Part shown: positions 1 through 13,293 of the stretch, one piece after another
Layout: each line of letters begins with the position of its first letter
Position numbering within the stretch: the stretch's first letter is position 1
Origin: Rhabdornis inornatus
Lineage: Eukaryota; Chordata; Aves; Passeriformes; Rhabdornithidae
NCBI GenBank assembly: GCA_013397075.1
Contig: VWZS01008125.1
Location: 2,973,023 to 3,037,022 of the forward strand
DNA: 64,000 nucleotides
Direction of reading: 5' to 3'
Translations under genes and position numbers: made by a program
The notes under the pieces: model-generated
Database searches by the model: none
What the model saw: only the letters and a program-made list of their open reading frames with translations
Told to the model about the DNA's origin: nothing

Positions 1-2046
1 TAATTTTCCAGCACTATTATGCAAATATTGGTTTCTGCTCATTGCAGTTTGTATTTGTGATATATGCAGGCTGAAGAACATCAGCGCTGAGTCATCTGCT
101 TAAGAGTCCCACACTATAAATGTGATGGATTGTAACATTTTGCAGAGCACAAAAGGTAATTGAGTGGAGTCAATTAGGAAAGTAGGAGGGCTTAGTGAGG
201 AAGAGGTGAACAATCTGTAAACTACTGTGACATCCTTTTTGGCTACGTTTTCCAAAACATCTTAGTAGGCCATCTAGCCTTAAAATTTAAGGGATAATTG
301 GAAGCAGCTACTTGGAAAATTCTGGCCTTTATACTTATGAAAAGAATTGAAGGTCTGTTACTGTAGAGGGAAGAATGCAATTTTCAGAACAATGTAGGTT
401 GTAAACAAATGCATTCCTTAGAAATGTGAGATGCTTCAAATGCTATTAAAACAGAATTTTATTCTATTCAGAATTTATTGAATGCAGAGTCATTCATTAC
501 AATAGTTGCCATACTTGCAAGTTAAAAGCAGTACTTCTTGCCTCGTTAGCATGTAAAGAAAGCAGCTCCTTGTAATAAGTTACTTCTCTTTTCTCAGGTC
601 ACATTGTCACTGTGCTGTTGCTGGTTTCTTTACTCTCCTGACCAAAATAATACGTCAGTTGCTTAAGCAGTCCTAGTTTTCCTCACCATGTTTGCTTTTG
701 CAGGGATAGGAGCTGGCGTTAATGATCCCTATGAATCCCTTCCATCTCAGCATATTCTGTGATTCCTTGAATTAATTCAGGAGACATGGTTGGGATCGCC
801 AGAATAAAATGACTGACTGAGCTCTCCAGAACTTTCCTTAAGGATTTCCTTAGTGTGTTTCTAATTAGAGAAAAAAGATAACATGTGACAAAATGCTGCA
901 TCCATCTTACATTTTAGAGGTGTTGCTTCACACCAGCTGATTTTCTAAGTTATAACTTTGAAAGGCACTGTTTTAGCACTGTCTTGTTCATAACACTTCA
1001 AATAAAGCTTTAATTTTAAGAGGTAATTGCAGAAAACCTTAGGAGATCTAGCTGACAAGCTAACAAAAAACAAAAGAGCCATAGTGGATAGCCACTACTG
1101 AATATAATAACCAGTACTTTTAAAATCTTAATGAGGACACAAAATGGCACAAGACTCTGCTGTCCAAATAACAAGTTATCTGTCAAGGAGCCCTATGAGA
1201 GGTGAATTGAGGAAAGAAAAACATTCTTTAGGCTGAAATAAAGAAAAAATTTATTCTATGCACTAAGTACATCCCTTTTGAATTTACTTAAAGAAAATAT
1301 TTAAGATATGAATATATTACCAGCAGAAAGGAGATGCCTTGTCTTACTCTTTGTATATGGAAAGCTTACTTGGTTCTTTGCTGCAAAACACATGAAATAA
1401 TGTGGAAAATGGCATCTTAATACCTCGTTTCAGAAAACAGGTAAAGTTGCAATAATTTTAAGCATAGAAATAGTCTGCACTAATAAATAACATTACACAC
1501 ATATAGATATCTTGATAACTGGAAGAAACAATTACCAACTTTGAGTACAGTCAGTCCTGGCACAAGAGAATTTTACTCTTCAGAAAATATGTGCAAACTG
1601 AAAATCACAATGCCTGTATGAGGGAAAAGCAGTTCGGAACAAAAAACCTTGCTGTACTTATTTATCAATAATAATATCTTCATTGAAAAATTCCTATGCC
1701 AACTCTGATTATGGCTTTACAGATTAGGTATATTGTTGAATAAGATTAGATCTTAGAATAATAATCAGCATATGCATAAGGATTATTAGAGTGTGAAATT
1801 GTATGTTTGTGAATAAAATTTTGCTATATTCTCTGCTGCTCTAGGTTGACTATTATTTCATAAATATTTATCAGATGAGAATTGGGCCAGGTTTTTTTTC
1901 CTCTTATATATTTCAGCATTAGCTCTTGATAATTTTTATGGTTGAATGATAAAACCTTGCTCTGCATTATTATTACTATAATTGTTGCCACTGTTACTAC
2001 AGCTGTTACTATTATTTCTTATTGAGTATTTATTCTTTTTGTTACT

Positions 2047-2080
2047 GTATATATACATATAATTTATATATATGTATAAA
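2047..2080. repeat. TA-rich imperfect palindromic simple repeat
   Basis: Alternating T and A with interspersed CATA and TGTA steps form an imperfect inverted repeat around a short centre. This is a low-complexity microsatellite-like block and no function is implied. Confidence 0.6.
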
Positions 2081-4197
2081 ACTTGTCACCCATTCTTATA
2101 ATAGTTATAGATACCATTCTTTTACATAGTGACAAAGTACAAAAGCCAAGTATTTAAAGATAGCTATTTTTATAAGATTTTCAAAATTTCAGCACAGAAC
2201 CCTTGGAATTCATTGCAGGATGTTTTACAATTCCCATCGCATTCAACCTGAAAAAAAAGACTCTGTAAATGTAAATGACTTGCTGCCAAATCTATATCAT
2301 TGTGTCCTTGGCTGTTTTTACAAATCTGTGCTAAAGTACAGTAGGTGCATATTCTCTGACTTTTCTGGGTAAAGAAGAAAATCTAAACAGTTCAAATGAG
2401 CAAAAATTATCAATCTTTCTTCAGAGTGAACTTGCAGCGCTATTAATTGAAGTTCATTCTATACACAGCCTGAAGGATTTAATCTCCTGTATTAAATATT
2501 CATTAATAGAAGTATATATTTTTCCTTAACATTTCTCATTAATGTGAGAGAAGAGGAGGAGGCATAATGTAAAACACCATCTTTTGATTGAAGTCAAAGT
2601 AGTAGATAAGAGGCTAGGCAGTGGATTTCTGTGTATGTCAGTATGTGAACAAAATAAATAGAAATTTTTGACTCAGACAGAATCTTGAATTGGAAATAGT
2701 GAACATTTGTGGTAGTTCTGCAGTGGCATATGACTTTACACGTGTGTAAGAAGACACAATTGTTCAAAAATTACCTCAGAATATTAGAAAACACAGTCCT
2801 CTACCATCTTTTTTTCTCATATTTTCTTGTTGTGATAATATGATCTGCTGTAGTTTTATTTTAGACTAAATCAGTGCTTCTGAACCAGTTCCCATAGTCC
2901 TTTTGCTTTGTGAGACATATCACTATAGTTTGTCAAAGAACCTGCTTCCATTACTCCTTCTAGCCCCCACTACTGCAAGGCCAAAGGAAATGCAGCTAAT
3001 GAGAAATTATCGTCAGGTGGGTGCTCAGCTGGATTTGCTCTTGGCCAATTTTGTTCCGCTTTTTTTGCTAATGACTTGGATGGTGGAAAGGACAGTACTT
3101 TAAGTGTTGTGTCTGACATCAAACTGGGAGAGTCACTATCACATTCAAGGGCTAGCTCAGATTTCATTTACCCTGTGACAAAAGATGAGTAGAACGCTAC
3201 GCTTGATCAAGGCTAAATCAAATGCAGAAATGGGGAAGGACCGGCTAAGCCAATATTTGGGCAAAGGGTCTCTCACAAACTATGTACAGGTCAGTGCCAT
3301 GGGCTCAGTGCTACCTGTGTCTCAAACCTTCTTCATTGCTTGTTGAATAAAGCCGAAGTCTCTCAAGCTGTGATGATTATTCTGTCTGCACAATTGCTTC
3401 ATGTAGCTGAAAGAAACTTGGAGATAATCCCAAAGTTAAGGCAATGTATCAGAGTGGTAATAAGGCAAGCAGATGTGCTTATCTTTTTGTGTTTTCCATC
3501 ACATCCTAACTGTATTTTTTCATTTGAATGACCTTACTAATATTTTGTCTGCAAATTGTTATTTGGTACTAAAACCAGGATAAACACAGATCAATATTGA
3601 CTATACCTACTGCAGTGTATCCAGTGTACCCTATGCTTTTCTAGACACTGAAGTCCACTCTTGTGCATTTCAACTCCCTTATGCCAATGTAGCTCCAGTT
3701 AAAGTAAGAATGAGTGCCTGACCTGCCCCAAAGCATGCCCCAGAACTGCATGGGAAGATAAGGTAATACAGGAACAAATTCTCCCTGTGACCAGCCAGGG
3801 AACTGGCATGGCTGTGTATTGGTACTGGTAATTGTGTCTATGTGTTCAGCAGTACTCCTGGGTATTATTAGGAATGCTCTGTTGCTCTTCTCCAAATGAG
3901 TGTGGGTTCTCATCCTACAAGGGGTGGGAAACATAACTAGGGTTTACTAAGTACTCAAGATTAGCCATGTGGTTTTGGGAATCAGGAATCTTCAGACTAC
4001 TCTAAGATGAGAGGCTGGCAATGCAAATTGCCAAGTGAGAGCAAAAAACTATTCTTTTTAGGATACTAGTCAGGTACTACAGAAAATCATCATAAAATTA
4101 AAATGAAGATATGAGAAGAATACAATGTTCTACGACCTTGGACTTGTTACAGAAAAATTTAAATGGCTATTGAAAAGCAGGTAAACCCAGGTAATTT

Positions 4198-4213
4198 AGA
4201 TATATATATATAT
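4198..4213. repeat. (TA)n microsatellite
   Basis: A short run of about seven TA units in otherwise unique DNA, lying 115 bases before the old CR1 relic. Confidence 0.7.
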
Positions 4214-4327
4214 TATTAGGAATGTTTTATTAGAGACCATGAATAACTTGGTAAGGAATGGTAAGGTCTCAGAAAATATTTTTTCCACTGTTTGGTTAAT
4301 GGTTTTTAAGTAAGATGTGAGCAAAAT

Positions 4328-4575
4328 GCATCAGAGTCCAGGAGAGAGCCCAAAGACAGTACAGGGATTTAAAAGATACGGTCTATGAGGGAAGCTTGAA
4401 ACAAGAGTATTTGTTCAGTCTAGGAAAGAGGAGGCTGAGTCATGAAATTATATTCTTGTGTTTAAGGGCTGTTATAAAAAGATAGTGATTGTTCTCTGTC
4501 TGCTGAGAAAGGACAAGATGGAATTCACTCCATTTGGGTCAAGGATTATTTAAACTGAGTACTAGGAAACAATTG
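4328..4575 (+). mobile_element. old CR1 LINE 3' fragment
   Basis: The order of diagnostic CR1 blocks is readable on the plus strand: a CTATGAGG...AAG block, a TTCAGTCTAGGAAAGAG-like block, GAGGCTGAG, then AAGGGCTGTTATAAA and a GGACAAG block. In CR1 these lie in the non-coding 3' part, downstream of the reverse-transcriptase domain. The copy has lost both its 5' end and the terminal 8-bp repeats, and many mismatches and small indels point to an old insertion. It is assigned by recognition of the family consensus, and the edges are uncertain by some tens of bases. No coding capacity remains. Confidence 0.65.
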
Positions 4576-6967
4576 CTGCTATGATGCACTCAGTCCATTT
4601 AGAGAGTACCTTCTTACTCACTGGCTTTAAGAATTATAAACAAACAGGTCTCTCAGTCTTCCATTGATTTGGCATCATTTAATGTAGCTGATTTTTGTCT
4701 TGGCCTCCCTTCTGAATACTCATATGTCTATGACTCCATGGTAAAAATCTCACATCCATTCCCATTCAGAAGCATGGGAATAGGAATAGGAGGCTGCTTC
4801 TTCCCCCCCTTCCCTCTCTCCCCCACCCCAATGTTGCTGTATGAAGAATCCTTCTGGAATTAGTGGCTCTCATGTCCTAAAGTAGATTTATTCTCTGCAA
4901 ATTGCAACAGATTGAGACTGCTAAATTGCTGAATTGCAGTTTAGACATGAAGGGTAATATTGGCAGTTTGTTGCTGCTAATTCAGAAAGCATAAAAGTCT
5001 TTGCAGCCTGATATTACACAAGGTAAATTTCAGTCTAAAATACTTCCCAGGCTCTGTTCCCTGAAGTCTAATTGGATACCAGGATCTGTAAGTGTAGTGG
5101 ATGATGTGTGCTACTTTGAATCAGCTGTAGAGAGTCAGGCTTTCAATTGTCTAACTGTGACCCGTAGGATCCATTATTTATTTTCAATTATGTCATGCCG
5201 CTGAGTTTTATGCCTTTAGGTTGCCAGTATTAACAGACAAATATTATTTTGTTTAATAGGAACTTTGCTCAAATTTTGCTTTTGTGGATGCATGGAAGGG
5301 GATGACAGTCAGTACTAGGTTTTCAGATATAATAGGGCTTTATTCATCGAGGCATTACTTTCATAGGAAGAATTGTTACACCAAACTTTTACAAAAATTC
5401 AGCAAAAGTTGCTGGTATTTTCTGTAAGGACATAGCAAACCAGGGTTTTCAACAGTTTCTGGCCAAAGATGCTACATTCTTTATAATTAGACGGTGTCAT
5501 TCTGGATAACAAGTTTCTCTTTCCAGACCTTTGTATTTTGAAAGGAAGGAAAATGGCTTTGCTTTGACCTTATCAAACCATGGGTGATCTCTACAACAGG
5601 TTGCTGCACTGATCATCTGTGCTGGTTTGTGCTTGGAAAGGCTGCAGAAAAAGAGAATATCTGAAGTAAAAACTTGCCTCTTTGCTGTCTCTCTTTGTTA
5701 TTGTTGTTGTTTTTGTTTAGATGGACTTCCACTCTGATACCACGTTAATTGGGTGAGGTACTGTTCATTCTGAGATAACTCACTGCCTCAGCTGCATTAT
5801 CAAGCCACTGTTTTGAGTGATAGTTTTTTGCTGTTCAAAGTGCTCTCTAACAAGCTCTATCCTTTCATACGCATCCCTAGCTTAAAGGTTTGGAGGAAAC
5901 TCAAAAGGCTGACATTCTTCATAAACTGCAGCAAATCTGAGCTATCCATAGGAAAGAACTGCATATCAATTATGGAAAATGTTAAAAGAGAAAAATTGAA
6001 ACTGCAGAGCTGTAAATACTTAGAGAAGATCACTGATCTCATTTACTGTTATGGTGCTTTAATGAGTCAGTACATAATGTAGGCAGAAATGTCTAATTTA
6101 ACATTGTCTCATCGGGTTGTGGGAAGCTGTCCAGATGACATCATTAAAACACAGCAGTCCTTATCTGGCCTGAAGGTTAAATTCTTCAATCACCTAAAAT
6201 AATTTTGTGCCCATGGACATGCTGTTAACATTTAAGGTAAAAGTTGTGGGATATAGCTTTGTCATCTCCAGTGCTCAGCTCCTACTGGAGTGGATGGTTG
6301 GGGGAGGACTCTTCTATGGATCATTCTTCTCCTATGCCTTTTTGAACAGTGTAATTTCTGTTCAATGTCAACTTAAAGCAATATTTTCTTATGGGGAGAC
6401 CTGCTTCCTCGGTCTTATTATGATGCAATAACTTACAGTATAAGCTGGTCCCTCAGGCTCTTGAACTAACACAGTAGATAATACACAATCTAGCTTTTTC
6501 CTTGGTCCCAGTTATAATACATTTTTGCACAAATCTGACTTTTTAGGTATTGAAACCAAGCTAATTTGTGTCTCATAAGGTATTATTCATATGGTCTTCT
6601 AAGCATTGCTGGCCTTGCAAGAATCTGTTCTTCAAAAGGTCCTCATACTACCCTCTATTATCTGTGAAGTCCAAATATTTTTCACAAAACTCATTTTTAT
6701 CCATCTGCCAAGTCCTGATGCCCCTTTCAGCACTATCTGTAACCCTCATCAGATTCTTAGATTAATCTCTGACATGTCCAGCAATTTCTCATGCCATGCG
6801 CATAGTTTTCCACATCCTGTTCATCCAACTTCACCTCAGGGTAGGACAAGGCCAACTGCCTAGTCTTTTTTCTGCCAGACTAATGTGGACATAGTGAGTA
6901 TTTCACATGTCCTGTGCAATCAATATGACACTTTTTTTTTCTTGTGGAAATCAGGGAGAAAATGAAT

Positions 6968-7000
6968 GGGAAAAGAAGGAAAAGAAGGGAAAAGAAGAGG
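6968..7000 (+). repeat. polypurine tract
   Basis: Thirty-three consecutive purines made of G(G)AAAAGAAG-type units with near mirror symmetry. The tract directly abuts a TA/TG alternating block. Such tracts can form triplex DNA. Here only the base composition is observed. Confidence 0.7.
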
Positions 7001-7003
7001 CAT

Positions 7004-7044
7004 GTGTATATATATGTGTGTGTGTGTGTGTATGTTTGTGTGTG
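7004..7044 (+). repeat. TA/TG dinucleotide microsatellite
   Basis: A few TA steps lead into eight perfect TG units (7015-7030) and then an interrupted TG-rich tail. This is an ordinary vertebrate microsatellite and is probably length-polymorphic. Confidence 0.85.
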
Positions 7045-8149
7045 TTCAAGGGGAAGATGTTGGTAAACCATACCATATTTTACAGGGTTAAGCATAAAAG
7101 GAGAGTTAAAAGAAAAAAAGTGAGGTCTTTGAATGTAAGAGAACTAACATCTAGCAATGTTCTCATTAGTAAAACATTTTTAAAAGCTTTTCTATACATC
7201 ACAGGATTTTAAATTCTATTTCTGTATGCCAGACTCAGTATTGGAACACTGAATTGACTGGGGTTTTCAGTTAGAAAACCGCATTTGTAGGGGAACTTGT
7301 TCTGTGTTAAACTTTTATGAAATGTACATTAGGAACTCCCTGACCATACTGATTTAGTTTGTCCCTACACAGAAGCCTTCTTCCAGCACAAGGTAGAACA
7401 ATGACACAGCACAGGTGTGTTGACCCCTGCAGGAATATGCTGTATAGAAGCTAATATACATTTGGGAGTTCCAAATGGTTTAAATAGCTGTTTTACTCAA
7501 ATCAGAACTCTTTCAAGCTACAAGTAATATTCATCCAGGTAAGCATAAGCATATTTATCTCAGGGAGAGTTCTCAGGTATGGGGTTCAATCTTGGTTGTC
7601 TTGCAGTATTGCAAATGAGTAAGGTCTCTTAAAGAATCATTAGCCAGGTTATCTGCAAAATCACTTTTAATATAAAAGCAACAGCATGACAAAGTTTCGC
7701 AGATCATAGTGCAGCCTGGGGTGGGGAGGTGGGATGTACCACCACCTGTGGGAGATGTCCACTACCAGTTCAGTGGAAAGTGGAATCAAATATGTTGTCT
7801 TTGACAACTAAGTTGCATCTATTTCTTGATTAGCCCCTCTTATAATATTTTTTTCCTGAAGATAGGATTCAGGAAAAAAGGGCAAATCTTACAATACACA
7901 GTGATAATATTTTCTATTAATAGAATATTTATATTGCTAAAACATATTCATCCTCAGTTTGAAAACACTATATATTATGATATAAAAGTGCTCTAACTGC
8001 TTAATGATGTTCTACTCAGTTGCAGAAATCATATCATAACTCTCCATTGCCCCTGGACACAGCTCATTAAGTTCTAGAAGTACCATCAGAAAAATTTAAG
8101 ATATCCAAGTCTCTATCCACTTGCTATAAAACTCTGAAAGGCAAAAAAT

Positions 8150-8405
8150 TCTTAGGTGAGAAGGGACCTTAAAGATCCTCTGTTTCCAGCCACCCTGCCA
8201 TGGGCAGGGACACTTTGGATCCCATGTAAGCTGGTTGCTCAGAGCCCCATCCAAGCTGGCCAGGAATACTTCCAGGGATGGGGCACCCACAGTTGCTCTG
8301 GGCAACCTGTGCTCATGCCTCACCACCCTCAAAGTCAAGAATTTCTTCCTAATGCCAATTCTGAATCCACTCATTTTCATTTTAAAGGCATTCCTCCTTT
8401 TTTGA
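8150..8405 (-). mobile_element. CR1 LINE 3' end, avian subfamily
   Basis: The plus strand carries the reverse complement of the avian CR1 3' region in correct order: GGGACCTTAAAGATC near 8163-8177, CCCTGCCATGGGCAGGGACA, GTTGCTCAGAGCCCCATCCAA, CTTCCAGGGATGGGGCACCCAC, CTCTGGGCAACCTGTGC, and AAGAATTTCTTCCTAATG near 8337-8354. CR1 is the dominant non-LTR retrotransposon of birds and most copies are 5'-truncated, as here (about 255 bp kept). The terminal ATTCTATG-type repeats at the 3' end (at 8150 on this strand) are no longer intact. This is among the best preserved of the CR1 copies in the window, so probably one of the younger ones. Open frames over it on both strands are incidental. Confidence 0.92.
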
Positions 8406-11400
8406 CTGCTATTTTAATTATTTTTTAAATTTGTAATGCCCATTGTGCTTTTTCTTTAGCACTTGACTTTTGGGATTTTTGTACTAGTAGGTTTGTTTTA
8501 AGGTATTTGTGATTGTTTAGTTGCCTAGGTAGGTGTTTTGGGAATAATTCTAAACTTTTCCCTAACCATATTACACAAAGACTTGATTAAGTGATCAAAG
8601 TGACCCTTTTCCATTTCTTTGTTTTAAATGGGGGATTTTGTTGCCAATAGATTGTTGTAGTAGAGAGTACTCCACTGTCTTTGATAATTCTCTTTAGGTC
8701 CTGACAATGACTAAATGTAAGATGTGATAATTAAGTCCATATCATCATACAAGAGAATTCATTTATGAAGTTTAAGAGCTCAGAAGAGTGCAGCTTATCT
8801 GCCTGTGCATGTAATGGCTGTGTGCCTTCTGGTCTAAGGTGAACAATGTGTCTTCTACTGCTTGTTCATTGATGCCATCTTGAAGTAAGGATTTATCTGT
8901 TGTGAGGAGCAGCAGGAATACTTGAAAATAGCTAATTTTATAATCATAGTTCTTAAATAATATAAAAATAATAATAATATTTAATGCCTTAAAAATACGT
9001 GAATCTGTTTATGAAGATAGATGTTTGTTCAAAGGAAGGGATTTTTATAATTTTGACTGAGTAAAACCAACTTATGCAGCTGAAATACTTTGTTACATGA
9101 ATGCCACAATGTACTTAACTATGCACATCACAGACGGAAATGGTAACCTTATAAGCTGTTGACCATTTTGATATAATTTTGTAATAGTGTTTCCTACTAG
9201 AAGATTTTTAAGCATGAATAAATAGGTTAGGGGAACTCACATTAGCCAAAGTTCCTATTAGAAATTGAAAACAAAACAGAAGTTTGTGCATAAAGCTTTC
9301 TCCTTCTCTTCTTTTAACTTCAATTCACTCTAATTTACTGGACAGAGATAGAAGATAGCCTTACCTGTCTGGTTGTGCAGGCACCAAGTAAACATCCATC
9401 TAATGTCAATGGAAACAATATAAAAGTTCAGCAGCATTTCTCTTGAAAGACAAGCTGTTTTGCTCTGCTTCTTTTTTTTTTGTCAAACTGATTAAATAAA
9501 GACTTGCTTCTTAATGATTGGCAGTATAGAAATAACTAGTGGTATAATTATGTATCAGCTTTTAAATTTATGATTTGAAAAGCTTGGTATTAACCAAGAA
9601 ATAGATTCCCCCAGCACCGTAAATGAACTTCAGTGTTATGAATCACGTAAGAACATGTGAAGGAACAGAGACAAATCATTTCCCCCTCCTTTCATCATCC
9701 TGTGGTACAGAAAGGCTTCTTGTAATAAGAGGGAATCTATTCTGTAGATTGGGGTGAGGGACGTAGGAGGAGGATACCTGTTCATATTCCAGTAATGTGT
9801 TGTAGCAGCTGGATGTAGTTCTCTTGTTTATGTTCTCCAGTGACTTTCCAACATGCATTTGATTCATTAAAACTGGGTTCAGAGAAGATCTTAGTCTTCA
9901 AGTTTACTTTAGCAAAACCCTGCAATGGCGCATCATTTTCATATCCACAAAAGTGTAAGGGCAATGATTTGGTTAAGATAACACATGGAAAGTTATTGTG
10001 TTTTTATGTTTTAAAGCTTGAGAGCTCCCAAATTAGCAGAGGGAAAAGCAGAATATTTTATGGTACTTGCATGTTATTCCATAAGCAAAGGATCCTTCAG
10101 CTCAGTATTTGCTCACACTCATTTGTCCATGATATAAAGGAAAACACATGCCATTTGCCCACCAACATTTTCGGATCAAAAGCTTTTTCCTGTTAACCAC
10201 ATTCCTATCTCTTTCCAAGTCACTGTAGCTGAAGAGGTCTGCTAGACTTTCACACCCAGCTTCGTACCCTGGCAGTTGACCACACCTGGCAGTGTGGATG
10301 ATATTTTAGTTGGTAGAGGGGCTCCAAAAGACTGTTTAAAAACATTTTCAAGAGAAAGCTGTTGATTAAATTCTTGATCATGACCCTTTTGGCTGATGTC
10401 AAACACGTGGCAGAAAAGTTAGGCTAGGATGTAACATTAAATTTCTAATGACTTGGGGTAAAGATCAGTATGAATTCTAACTAATGCACTGCTGTGCCTC
10501 ACTGTGCAGCAGGCATAACTTTCATAAAATTTAATTTGTAACATTTTATGCTCTGCTTCTTCCAGTTTTTCCCCTCCTTTCCCCACAATTAGTAAATTTT
10601 TTTTGAAAGGAATACATGATGTCCTTATGCATTAAAAATGCCTACCGTCCTATCTGGGTAAGCTGATGTGCTGTGGCGTTTTAGAACAGTCCATAAAAAA
10701 CAAGGGACAAATAAGGCCAACAGAAAACATAAGACATTATGAAAAATTAATAATTATTGCTTTAGTCTCTAGTCTATCTATTATGCCAAACTTTGTATGA
10801 CCCAATGAATTCATAACATTTCACAGTTAGAACTTTTGTAAAGAGAACCTGTGTATGCTGTTCGATCCTGTTCCAGGTTTTGATGATAATTCATATAAAA
10901 TAGCTGCAGAAGATCACTTGAAAGTGATCATTAGATTAATGGATCTAGCTGGTTTATTTGGGGTGACTAAGGAAAACTAGTAAAATAAAAGGCTTTACTG
11001 AAGTGCAGTACTAGCCTTCCCAGCTTGCTCAAGAGCCTATTTTCATTAGAAAATTTCCCATGAAATGGAACTCATACTGTTTGGCTATGTTTAAATATTT
11101 CTAAGAGCACACAGTTGTTCCAGGACCATGTCTTGGCCTTTTCCGTGAACTGTCAGAATGAATGACTTTTATGTGACTCCAGTGACCCAAGGGATAAGCT
11201 GAGGAATTAGAGCCTCTGGGCATGCATGAGACTGACTGTCACAACCTCTTCTACAGCTTTTGTCACCACTGTGAGCTTCTGCCATGCACTTGCACAGGTG
11301 CTGCAAGTTTCCAGAGCAACAAGAAGAAAGAAGATGCCTTACCTGAGATGAATGCAGCAGAGTTGGGCTCAGGTGCTGATAAGTGGGGCAAGTAAGGACT

Positions 11401-11917
11401 AACACATGCCCGAAGAAGTGGTGATTATAACAGTGATGATGATGATGGCAAAGTACACCTGCTTGAATTAATAAAGACAGGATAGGCAGAATGAGGTGAA
11501 GTTGGAGGCCAAAAGCCACCTAACACAATTTCTGCTGCGGGGAGGCAGCTGTAGCAGAGCACTGTATTCGTGACTGCAGGCTGCTTAGATGAAACACTAC
11601 TAATCTTTCTGAGGTCTTGAAAAATTAGTTACACTTATTAAAGTTTTATAAAGTTCCCCACAACGGTCCTCTTCCCCTCGGGCAGCAAGGAGTCTCTAAG
11701 TTACTTCTCAGAGCTGTGCCAGGAAATACTTTAAAATGTTGGAAAATATGACAGATAATTCTTTAAAACCTTTTCTGCTTATTTAACTCCTAGTTCACCC
11801 ACCTTAGCTACAGAACAAAGATTTTAATTTTAAAAACTTTCCTCTAGTACACACAGAAAAGATGTTTTAACCATATCTATTAGAATAAATTGATTTAGGG
11901 CTTCAGTCAAAGGCTGG

Positions 11918-12000
11918 TTTTTTTTTTTGTTTGTTTGTTTTTAAATTTTTTTTGGTGGTTTTTTTTTTTGTTATTATTATTACTATTTGTTTTTATTACA
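11918..12000 (+). repeat. T-rich low-complexity block
   Basis: Several T runs of 8 to 12 bases are interrupted by G, TTTG and TTA units. The small open frame through it encodes mostly Phe and Leu and is an artefact of the composition. It could be a decayed tail of an inserted element on the minus strand, but no body is recognisable. Confidence 0.75.
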
Positions 12001-12280
12001 ATAAAAGGCTCTCTAAACCCCCTCCCTAAATTATCCAACTATTATATGATGAGAGAAGTAATATTTATGCAAACTATTTTCTCAGGAAAAGAAATAAGTT
12101 TAAGTAACATAAACAACAAAAAACTTCCTCAGGTTCACAGATTAAGTTTTTGTTTTACAGTTCCCCATGTTTGAGATATTATACTTAATTTTTTCTGGAT
12201 ATAATGTGTTGCTAGTATATGTACACATAAGTTTTAAAATAAGTTTGGAAAGTGCAGGATTCTTGTGTGAAACAGAAGCT

Positions 12281-12296
12281 TGCTAATTAATTAGCA
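12281..12296. repeat. perfect 16-bp palindrome with TAATTA core
   Basis: The sequence reads TGCTAATTAATTAGCA identically on both strands. It contains two overlapping TAATTA cores, the consensus bound by many homeodomain proteins. Function is not shown by sequence alone. Confidence 0.6.
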
Positions 12297-13282
12297 CTGC
12301 CAAAGTTAGAAAGTGCTAAAGCTCCTGTCAGAATCAGACTCGTTGCCAGCTCTCGTGGTTTTAATGCAATAAGTGCCTTTCCTTGAAGGCCTGCCATAAG
12401 TTCAGTGATTACACTAGAATTTCAACTTCCATTAAAAAAATTACAAATTTAGATGTCTTGTTAAGCAAAGAAGCTTGAAGATATGAATTATATATAACCT
12501 AATATGTAATGAAAACAGCTCATGATCATTAATATGATCTCTTTATTTCTGAATATTAGAGAGGCAGACATTCTCAGTTGGGGGAGGAAACCCTTTGTTT
12601 GGCATGACAGGACTTCAGACTGTTCTTTTTGCGCCAAATTTGATTTCTTGTTGATTGGTGGTTTTGCTGCCACAGTCATTGTCATCTCTTAGTTTTATGT
12701 GATGATGCAGAGTGATGTAGAATCCCCAGGCAGTGCAAAGAAGAGCTCCTTTGTTGCAAAAACCCAGCCTTTTAAAGCAGTTAGCCAGTTATCAGCTTAT
12801 ATAGTTTTAAGGCACAACAAGCCCAAGCCAACCAGCCACCAAACACCATGATGTGGAGATGAGGCAGTCACACAGCACATCTCTCTCATGGCTCTCACAT
12901 CTCTCAAGTTTCTCTACCCCTGTTCCAGCTGAGCCACTCTCCCACTAGTCCTCTTCTACTTAGCCAAAGTAGCAGGCCTGAGCCATGATTTTACAAGGGT
13001 AACAAGGCCCTTATTTTATAAGGCTTTACCTATATGCAACAGTTTTAGCTCAGTATTAACTACAAATATCAGAGAGCAGTCTGTATTTTTCAGGTACAGA
13101 ACTTGTTTTCACTGAGAACTTGCCAGGCAGTGTATCAGACTAATACTGTTATCGACAAGCATGGTTCATAATGTGAATACATGGGACGTACATATCTTCC
13201 TTTTCTTTTTCCTACTGCAATCAGTGGAAAAAATAATTTTCAGTATTTAACAAATTATTTCTTCAATCTATTAAAAGTGTGC

Positions 13283-13293
13283 AAAAAAAAAAA
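13283..13293 (+). repeat. A11 homopolymer
   Basis: An eleven-base A run in unique sequence. No target duplication or retrocopy body is visible upstream, so it is not called a retroposon tail. Confidence 0.7.

Larger units (their letters stand above)
1..4327. other. unique AT-rich non-coding sequence
   Basis: I see no gene, exon with convincing splice sites, or recognisable interspersed repeat here. Open frames are all under 100 codons and have no domain signature. Short A/T runs and small TA-rich blocks are present. The first 200 bases and the stretch around 2380-2520 are mixed-composition unique sequence containing TAAT-type motifs. They could be conserved non-coding DNA, but that cannot be decided without an alignment. 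Confidence 0.6.
4576..8149. other. unique non-coding sequence between CR1 copies
   Basis: No gene is recognised. A purine tract followed by a TG microsatellite lies at 6968-7044. The stretch 6085-6240 has the balanced, motif-dense look of conserved non-coding DNA and is discussed as a finding. The remaining sequence is AT-rich, without recognisable repeats. Confidence 0.55.
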
